A stretch of DNA of 12,509 nt from Rhodoferax sp. UBA4409. Its GTDB lineage: Bacteria > Pseudomonadota > Gammaproteobacteria > Burkholderiales > Burkholderiaceae_C. Below the pieces are notes generated by a model, which ran no database searches, was not told where the DNA came from, and was given only the letters and a program-made list of their open reading frames with translations. Shown in pieces: positions 1 through 4,730 of this stretch; position 1 is the stretch's first letter; each line of letters starts with the position of its first letter. Position numbers and translations under genes: made by a program. Location of the stretch: contig DGQR01000254.1 of the NCBI GenBank assembly GCA_002390825.1, positions 1-12,509 on the forward strand. Reading direction: 5' to 3'.

Positions 1-1
1 T

Positions 2-301
2 GACGTGTTGGGCACCCTGCCGCACTACACCACGGGCAGTGCCTTTATCGTGACCCCCGTCATCGCCTTGATTTCACCGAAGGCTCAAATTTGCGCGAAT
101 CCGGACGAGGTGGCGCATGTGTTCGAGGTGCCCTTGGCATTCCTGATGGATCCGGCCAACCACCGTCGTCATCAGGTGGAGTGGGATGGTGCTACCCGCG
201 AATGGTTTTCGATGCCATTCCGAGACTCACAAGCAGAGTGGTTTATTTGGGGGGCAACAGCGGGCATGTTGCGCAATCTCTACCGCTTTCTCCGTGCTTG
301 A
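2..301 (+). CDS. Nudix hydrolase, CoA pyrophosphatase type (3' part only)
   Basis: The reading frame is open from the window edge (codon at 2-4) to the TGA at 299-301, so only the last 99 or so residues are present. They match the C-terminal half of the NudL/YeaB-type CoA pyrophosphatase family. The segment LGTLPHYTTGSAFIVTPVIA is followed by a stretch of the type EVAHVFEVPLAFLMDPANH and then a W-x-GATREWF-like strand near the end. Family members hydrolyse CoA and CoA derivatives to 3',5'-ADP and phosphopantetheine-type products in the cytoplasm, using a metal-binding Nudix box. That box lies upstream of the window, so catalytic competence cannot be judged here. The next gene starts 29 bases downstream on the same strand, and the stop codon overlaps the -35-like element of that gene's putative promoter. 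Another Nudix subfamily is possible but less likely. Confidence 0.85.
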   Translation, partial: DVLGTLPHYTTGSAFIVTPVIALISPKAQICANPDEVAHVFEVPLAFLMDPANHRRHQVEWDGATREWFSMPFRDSQAEWFIWGATAGMLRNLYRFLRA

Positions 302-324
302 AACCGCCTCGCGCTGGGTATGAT
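298..324 (+). promoter_or_regulatory. Putative promoter of the CobD/AmpE-like gene
   Basis: A -35-like TTGAAA (298-303) and a -10-like TATGAT (319-324) are separated by 15 bases, each one mismatch from the sigma-70 consensus. The spacer is short of the ideal 17. The -10 ends six bases before the ATG at 331, so transcription would be expected to begin at or next to the start codon. The -35 overlaps the TGA of the upstream Nudix gene. Inferred from sequence only. Confidence 0.45.
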
Positions 325-330
325 TGCTCC

Positions 331-1248
331 ATGAGTTTTATCTCCATATTGTTGGCACTCTTGCTGGAGCAAGCGAAGCCCTTACCCCAAGTGAACCCGG
401 TGCACAACGCAGTGCGCAATTGGGTACGCTGGGTGATCAAGAACTTCGATGCCGGTGCCTCCAAACATGCGTGGCTGGCCTGGATTTTGGCGGCAGCCGG
501 GCCTACGCTGATCGTCTTGGCGGTTCACTGGGCCTTGGTGTGGCAGTGGGGCTGGGCGGCCGCTGCCGTATGGAATGTGCTGGTGTTGTATGCCACCCTG
601 GGTTTCCGGCAATTCAGCCACCATTTCACCCAAATCCGCGACGCCCTGTTGGCCGGCGACGAAGAGGCCGCACGCGCTGCGTTGGCGCAATGGAAACGCA
701 TTGACGCCAGTGAGTTGCCTCGCAGTGAGATCGTGCGCCACGTCATCGAACACTCGGTGTTGAGCGCGCACCGCCATGTCTTCGGTGTGTTCGTCTGGTA
801 CTCGATATTGGCGGCTTTGGGGCTGGGGCCTGCAGGCGCGGTGTTTTACCGCGTGAGCGAGTATCTGGCTTTGTTCGCCAAAAGAGCGCCTCGGCCGGAA
901 CTGCCGCCGGTGAGCGACGCCGTCCGCACCCAGGCCTTGCGTTGCTGGGAATTGGTGGATTGGCTGCCCGCACGCGTGACCGCACTGAGTTTTGCCTTTG
1001 TCGGCAGCTTTGAAGATGCGGTCGACAGCTGGCGCCGCCATTCCGCCGCACATCCGTTAGATAACGACGGAGTGGTCCTCGCTGCAACCGCCGGTGCTGT
1101 CAATGTGCGCTTGGGGGAAGAGGGCATCACCGAGGGCCTGACGCCGGAGCCTGCCCACCTGCGCGCGGTGGTCGGCCTGGTATGGCGCACCGTCGTGATG
1201 TGGATGGTGTTCTTGGCCCTGTTGTCGCTGGCGCGGTTGATCGGCTAG
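331..1248 (+). CDS. CobD/CbiB-like, AmpE-like integral membrane protein
   Basis: A 305-residue protein starting at ATG 331. The frame is open further upstream, but that extension overlaps the Nudix gene and is not protein-like for the family. Hydrophobic segments lie at about residues 3-13, 48-70, 74-91, 150-180 and 281-303, with a charged cytoplasmic-looking stretch at about 92-140. Near the C-terminus it has the CbiB-like pattern DNDGVVLAATAGAVNVRLG (244-262), with A-x-x-AGA-x-x-VRLG. The N-terminus (ISILLALLLEQ) and the ELVDWLPARVTAL region (207-219) also resemble AmpE, the proposed sensory partner of the beta-lactamase regulator AmpD. Genuine CbiB/CobD proteins join adenosylcobyric acid to an aminopropanol arm in cobalamin synthesis. 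No cobalamin gene is in the window, so that role is not supported by context and the true function is open. No Shine-Dalgarno is visible; see the promoter entry. It converges on rsgA across a 37-base gap. Confidence 0.8.
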   Translation: MSFISILLALLLEQAKPLPQVNPVHNAVRNWVRWVIKNFDAGASKHAWLAWILAAAGPTLIVLAVHWALVWQWGWAAAAVWNVLVLYATLGFRQFSHHFTQIRDALLAGDEEAARAALAQWKRIDASELPRSEIVRHVIEHSVLSAHRHVFGVFVWYSILAALGLGPAGAVFYRVSEYLALFAKRAPRPELPPVSDAVRTQALRCWELVDWLPARVTALSFAFVGSFEDAVDSWRRHSAAHPLDNDGVVLAATAGAVNVRLGEEGITEGLTPEPAHLRAVVGLVWRTVVMWMVFLALLSLARLIG

Positions 1249-1259
1249 GCCGCTGTTGC

Positions 1260-1283
1260 CTGGCCGGCCACGCTGGCCGCCAG
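1260..1283. other. GC-rich hairpin between convergent genes
   Basis: CTGG (1260-1263) pairs with CCAG (1280-1283), and CGGCCA (1265-1270) pairs with TGGCCG (1274-1279). The loop is CGC and C1264 is bulged, giving ten base pairs. It fills most of the 37-base gap between the stop codons of the CobD-like gene and rsgA. It lacks a T-tract on either strand, so it is not a standard intrinsic terminator. It could still stall transcription or protect 3' ends. Confidence 0.45.
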
Positions 1284-1285
1284 AT

Positions 1286-2260
1286 TCAATAGCGGGTTTG
1301 CGAGAGTTCTTCAAACAAATCGCTATAAATTTTGTAGCGATTTGCGGTGATTCCGCCTGGGCTGAAAGCCTCTTTGGTTTGAAAAAGCACGCCACAGCCC
1401 GGTTCGTGGAGATGGCTGCAGTTGTAAAACTTGCAATTGCCTGCGTGGGCCTTGATGTCGGGCATCAGGCCTGCCAAGTGCATTGGGTCAATGTGGTTCA
1501 GGCCGAACTCCTGAAATCCTGGCGAATCAATCACGGCAGTGGTTTTTGCCGCATCCACCCAATACAAGCTGGTACTCGTGGTGGTGTGCTTGCCCGAATT
1601 CAATGCTGTAGAGATCTCGTTGGTGAGCACGTCCGCGTCCGGCAGCAAGCGATTGATGAGCGTGCTTTTTCCGGAGCCAGAGGGGCCGAGCACCAGTGTC
1701 GTTTTTCCCTCCATGAGCTCCAGCAATACGCTCAGCTCGGTGGCGTCCAATCCCTCTGCTTTGGGCTTGAGCGCCAAGGGGAGCAGGGTGTAACCCATGT
1801 CGCGGTAAATGGTGAGCCGATCCCACGCCCGCCCAAAGGGCCCTGCCAGATCACTTTTGTTCAGGGCAATGATGGGCTTGATGCGCTCGGCTTCCGCTGC
1901 AATCAGGGCGCGTGAGAGCTGGCTTTCGGAAAACTCGGGTTCTGCCGCGATCAGGATCAGCACCTGGTCCAGATTTGCCGCAAAAGACTTGGTGCGAATC
2001 TCGTCCTGTCGGTAAAAAAGGTTGCGCCGTGGCAGCACCTTTTCAATCGTGCCCTCATCTTGGGTGGCTTGCCAGAGTACCTGGTCTCCCACCACCGTCA
2101 CACTTTTTTTGCCACGCGGGTGGCAGATCAGTCGGCGTCCATCCGGTGTTTCTACCCAGACATGGCGGCCATGTCCGGCCACTACCAGGCCGGGCTCCAA
2201 GCCGGGGCGGCTCAAGGGGCAACTTTCATGCGGAAGGGCCTGCAGGCGCGTAAAGCGCAT
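1286..2260 (-). CDS. rsgA: Ribosome small-subunit-dependent GTPase A (RsgA)
   Basis: A 324-residue circularly permuted GTPase that checks late 30S subunit maturation and helps release assembly factors from the nascent small subunit. An OB-fold-like N-terminus (about 22-80) precedes the G motifs in permuted order: G4 NKSD (134-137), G1 P-loop GPSGSGKST (192-200), G2 region GKHTTT (223-228) and G3 DSPG (245-248). A C-terminal zinc module follows, with ligands C276, C281, H283 and C289. All expected residues are present. The ATG at 2260 lies inside the upstream pterin dehydratase gene, a 35-base overlap, and has no clear Shine-Dalgarno. An in-frame GTG at codon 27 (2182) falls just before the conserved VAGHGR segment and is a possible alternative start. 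It is the last gene of a three-gene minus-strand unit. The 3' coding end carries a ten-base inverted repeat, annotated separately. Confidence 0.96.
   Translation of the reverse strand: MRFTRLQALPHESCPLSRPGLEPGLVVAGHGRHVWVETPDGRRLICHPRGKKSVTVVGDQVLWQATQDEGTIEKVLPRRNLFYRQDEIRTKSFAANLDQVLILIAAEPEFSESQLSRALIAAEAERIKPIIALNKSDLAGPFGRAWDRLTIYRDMGYTLLPLALKPKAEGLDATELSVLLELMEGKTTLVLGPSGSGKSTLINRLLPDADVLTNEISTALNSGKHTTTSTSLYWVDAAKTTAVIDSPGFQEFGLNHIDPMHLAGLMPDIKAHAGNCKFYNCSHLHEPGCGVLFQTKEAFSPGGITANRYKIYSDLFEELSQTRY
1316..1344. repeat. Perfect 10-base inverted repeat inside the 3' end of rsgA
   Basis: CAAATCGCTA (1316-1325) and TAGCGATTTG (1335-1344) are perfect reverse complements around a nine-base A/T-rich centre. 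The element encodes the conserved-looking ANRYKIYSDL region of RsgA, starting about ten codons before the end. Its AT-rich core differs from the surrounding GC-rich DNA and shares TAGCGA and GCTAT words with the spacer at 11710-11735. Confidence 0.6.
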
Positions 2261-2555
2261 CTACGAGAGCCGCGCACTCAAAGTCGGAGCGCGAGACGCC
2301 CTGCACATCATGGGTATTGAAGCGGACGCTGCACGTGCTGTAGGTCAGCAAGAGTTCAGGGTGATGGTCTTGCTGTTCTGCAAGGTAGGCGATGGCGTTG
2401 ACAAAGGCCATGGTTTTGAGGAAGTTCTCAAACTTGTAGGTCTTTTCAATGGCGAGATCCGCACCATCACCGTGCAGCTTCCAACCTTCGGTTTTGGCGA
2501 GGCTTGCTATGATTTGTGTAGCGCTTAGCGCAGTTCTGACGGTGGCTGATTGCAT
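2226..2555 (-). CDS. Pterin-4a-carbinolamine dehydratase (4a-hydroxytetrahydrobiopterin dehydratase, PhhB/PCD family)
   Basis: A 109-residue protein of the usual length for the PCD/DCoH family. It matches the family signature: E60-x3-H64-H65-P66-x5-Y72-x9-H82-x8-D91. The histidine pair and H82 are the residues expected to dehydrate 4a-hydroxytetrahydrobiopterin to quinonoid dihydrobiopterin, which recycles the cofactor of aromatic amino acid hydroxylases. No phenylalanine hydroxylase gene is visible nearby, so the physiological substrate here is uncertain. It sits nine bases downstream of the M48 peptidase stop and overlaps the rsgA start by 35 bases, which implies co-transcription and probably coupled translation. 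The ATG at 2555 is preceded by an A-rich run rather than a strong Shine-Dalgarno. Confidence 0.93.
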   Translation of the reverse strand: MQSATVRTALSATQIIASLAKTEGWKLHGDGADLAIEKTYKFENFLKTMAFVNAIAYLAEQQDHHPELLLTYSTCSVRFNTHDVQGVSRSDFECAALVDALYAPAGPSA

Positions 2556-2564
2556 TTTTTAGGT

Positions 2565-3878
2565 CTAAGCAGTGGTGGCTATGGGGTGAGCCTGTGGCAT
2601 TCGGGCCAAACGCTCGGGCGCCGGTGGATGCGAATAATAGAACTTTACGTACACAGGGTCCGGGGTGAGTGTCGACGCATTGTCCTTGTAGAGTTTGAGC
2701 AGCGCTGACGACAGTGCCGCGCCGTTGGCGTGGGCTACGGCGAAAGCGTCGGCTTCAAACTCGTGTTTACGGGATAGCTGCGCGAACAGTGGCCCGGTGA
2801 AGCTGCCTGCCAAGGGCAATACCATCATGAACAGCAACAGTGACAAAGCCTCGTTGCCGCCTGCCATATTCGGGCCTACCCCGAGTCCGGTGTAAAACCA
2901 GGCCTGCTGGCTCACCCAGCCCAACAGCGCGAACGCGGCCAAGCTCAGTGCGAACAAGGACGCCATGCGCTTGCGGATGTGCCCGTGCTTGAAATGCCCC
3001 AGTTCGTGTGCCAATACGGCGTCTACTTCGTCCGGGCTGAGTTGAGCGAGCAGGGTGTCATAAAAAACGACCCGCTTGGAGGCACCGAAGCCCGTGAAAT
3101 AGGCATTGGCGTGGGCGCTTCGCTTGCTACCGTCCATCACGTAAAACCCCTTGGAGGTGAACCCGCAGCGCGTCATCAGCGCGGCGACGCGGTCCTTGAG
3201 CGCTGCATCCTCCAAAGGTTTGAACTGGTTGAACAAAGGTGCGATCCACGTGGGGTAGACCCACATCATCAGCAGGCTGAACCCCATCCACAGGCTCCAG
3301 GTCCACAGCCACCAGAGCGCCCCGGTCGTGGCCATGACCCACAATGCCGCAGCTGCCAGCGGCAAGCCAATCAAGGCGCTGAATGCCAGGCCTTTCAGAC
3401 CATCGATCAGCCACAGGCGCGGTGTCATGCGGTTAAAGCCAAAGCGCTGCTCCAAAACAAACGTGCGGTAGAGCGAGAAGGGCAGGTCCACGACCGAGCC
3501 AATCACCGAAAAGCAGACCAGCAATGCCAGTTGCTGCAGAAGGCTGCTTTCCATCGGGGCGCCAAACCACCCCAGCAGGGCCTGATTCAAGGCGTGCAGC
3601 CCTCCCAGCAATGTCCAGCCCAAGATCACCACGGTGCCCCACGCCAATTCGAGCAGGCCCAATCGCGCTTGCGCCATGGTGTAGTCTGCCGCTTTTTGAT
3701 GATCAGCCAGTGCAATATGGCTCGCGAATGCGAGGGGTACGGTATCCCGGTGTTGCGCAACGTGGCGCACTTGCCGCGTAGCGAGCCAGAATTTGAGCAC
3801 TACGCTAGCTACCAGCGTGAGGGCGAACAGGGTCGTCATCCAAAGGGACGGTGTGAATTCAAACGCGGTGTCTTGCAT
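2565..3878 (-). CDS. M48 family membrane metallopeptidase, Ste24/CAAX-protease-like
   Basis: A 437-residue multi-pass membrane zinc protease. Hydrophobic segments lie at about 13-32, 72-100, 112-130, 160-182, 187-212, 305-325 and 344-363. The zinc site is HELGH (291-295), with the distal glutamate probably E373 in the RKHEFEADAFA segment (370-380). The N-terminal M48_N-type region contains the VDLPFSLYRTFVLEQRFGFN block (130-149) typical of Ste24-like enzymes. Eukaryotic Ste24 trims prenylated proteins. Bacterial members lack that substrate and are thought to act in membrane protein quality control, so the substrate here is unknown. Length and motifs match full-length family members and no key residue is missing. 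It is the first gene of the minus-strand unit with the pterin dehydratase and rsgA, and it starts only 36 bases from the divergent orn start. A weak TAAACT lies eight bases before its ATG. Confidence 0.94.
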   Translation of the reverse strand: MQDTAFEFTPSLWMTTLFALTLVASVVLKFWLATRQVRHVAQHRDTVPLAFASHIALADHQKAADYTMAQARLGLLELAWGTVVILGWTLLGGLHALNQALLGWFGAPMESSLLQQLALLVCFSVIGSVVDLPFSLYRTFVLEQRFGFNRMTPRLWLIDGLKGLAFSALIGLPLAAAALWVMATTGALWWLWTWSLWMGFSLLMMWVYPTWIAPLFNQFKPLEDAALKDRVAALMTRCGFTSKGFYVMDGSKRSAHANAYFTGFGASKRVVFYDTLLAQLSPDEVDAVLAHELGHFKHGHIRKRMASLFALSLAAFALLGWVSQQAWFYTGLGVGPNMAGGNEALSLLLFMMVLPLAGSFTGPLFAQLSRKHEFEADAFAVAHANGAALSSALLKLYKDNASTLTPDPVYVKFYYSHPPAPERLARMPQAHPIATTA

Positions 3879-3902
3879 GGCGGGAGAGTTTAGGTCATCG
3901 GC

Positions 3903-3908
3903 GACAAT
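3903..3908 (+). promoter_or_regulatory. Putative -10 element of orn
   Basis: GACAAT sits exactly six bases upstream of the orn ATG (3915), inside the 36-base gap shared with the divergent M48 gene. No good -35 hexamer is visible at the right distance and no Shine-Dalgarno lies between it and the ATG. If used, the orn mRNA would be leaderless or nearly so. Weak on its own; its spacing matches the putative -10 elements of the CobD-like gene and uvrD. Confidence 0.35.
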
Positions 3909-3914
3909 CTCCCC

Positions 3915-4496
3915 ATGGACGAATCAAACACCCCCATCCCCGCCACGCTCATCAAATCCGACAAAAACTTGGTTTGGTTGGACTGTGAAATGACGGGTCT
4001 TGAGCCTGAACACGACCGACTTTTGGAAATTGCAGTGATCGTCACGGACCCCCACCTCGGTCAGCGGGTAGAGGGGCCCGTGTTTGTGATTCATCAATCG
4101 GACGCGCTGCTCAATGGCATGGATGCTTGGAACAAAGGTACCCATGGCAAAAGCGGCTTGATCGACAAAGTCAAAGCATCTACCGTCACCGAGGCAGAGG
4201 CAGAAGCGGCATTGATTGCTTTCTTGAGCCCTTATGTGCCTGCGGGCGCATCCCCCATGTGCGGCAACTCGATCGGCCAGGACCGCCGCTTTCTGGTGAA
4301 GTACATGCCCAAACTGGAAGCGTTCTTCCACTACCGCAATGTGGACGTCAGCACGCTCAAAGAACTGGCCAAACGCTGGAAGCCCGGGGTTGCCGAGTCC
4401 TTCAAAAAGCAGCAAAAGCACACCGCTTTGGCCGACGTCACCGAGTCCATCGAAGAGCTAGCACACTACCGTGAGCACTTTCTCAAACTAAATTAG
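3915..4496 (+). CDS. orn: Oligoribonuclease, 3'-5' exoribonuclease of the DEDDh family
   Basis: A 193-residue cytoplasmic nuclease that degrades 2-5 nt RNA fragments, especially dinucleotides such as pGpG from cyclic-di-GMP turnover. The DEDDh catalytic set is complete: D23 and E25 in LDCEMTG, D123 in GNSIGQDRRFL, and H169 and D174 in HTALADVTES. The Orn-typical segment RNVDVSTLKELAKRW (141-155) is also present. It carries about 12 more N-terminal residues than E. coli Orn, but no better in-frame start exists before the conserved NLVWLD segment. It is divergent from the M48 peptidase gene and followed, after a 234-base gap, by a DEAD-box RNA helicase on the same strand, so two RNA-metabolism genes are adjacent. 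The putative helicase -35 touches the orn stop codon. Confidence 0.97.
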   Translation: MDESNTPIPATLIKSDKNLVWLDCEMTGLEPEHDRLLEIAVIVTDPHLGQRVEGPVFVIHQSDALLNGMDAWNKGTHGKSGLIDKVKASTVTEAEAEAALIAFLSPYVPAGASPMCGNSIGQDRRFLVKYMPKLEAFFHYRNVDVSTLKELAKRWKPGVAESFKKQQKHTALADVTESIEELAHYREHFLKLN

Positions 4497-4522
4497 GTAT
4501 AAACCCGAATTCGTGCCATAAT
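4493..4522 (+). promoter_or_regulatory. Putative promoter of the DEAD-box helicase
   Basis: CATAAT (4517-4522) is a five-of-six match to the -10 consensus. A weak TTAGGT (4493-4498) lies 18 bases upstream and overlaps the orn stop codon. A start near 4529 would give a leader of about 200 bases. The -10 is reasonable; the -35 is poor. Confidence 0.4.
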
Positions 4523-4528
4523 CGAGGG

Positions 4529-4730
4529 CTTCGCAGGTAACGCCATGATGGCGGCTTGTGAGATTTGTACATCTCCCTTCATTCACCGGGCACGCTTTTT
4601 CAAGCGATATACGCCCCCAGCACTGAGAAACCCCTTGGCGGGTCAGAGCAGGTTCCGTTTGATGGTTGATGTTTTTTAACCATTGACGGAGCAGCCGCAC
4701 AACCTGCGGCGCTTTCGTGTGAGAAAAAAT
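4529..4730 (+). promoter_or_regulatory. Structured 5' leader of the DEAD-box helicase gene
   Basis: This gene-free stretch holds several successive inverted repeats. CGCCA/TGGCG lies at 4541-4553. GAGAT/ATCTC lies at 4560-4575. CGCTT/AAGCG lies at 4593-4606. A nine-pair stem with two G-U pairs lies at 4659-4686 around ATGGTT/AACCAT. GCCGCA/TGCGGC, with a five-base loop, lies at 4694-4710, just before a purine-rich ribosome binding site (GAGAAAAA, 4721-4728). No T-tract follows any of them, so they look like leader structure and not terminators. Control of helicase expression through this leader is inference. It does not match a riboswitch class I recognise. Confidence 0.4.

Noticed and set aside
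91..330. Upstream extension of the CobD/AmpE-like frame
   Set aside because: It overlaps the Nudix coding sequence in another frame and is not like the family. The membrane protein starts naturally at 331.
2979..3893. A 304-codon plus-strand open frame across the M48 gene
   Set aside because: Gln/Arg/His-rich shadow of a gene with a complete HELGH metalloprotease site.
4683..4730. Earlier TTG start for the helicase
   Set aside because: There is no ribosome binding site, and the stretch overlaps two leader hairpins. ATG 4731 has GAGAAAAA upstream.
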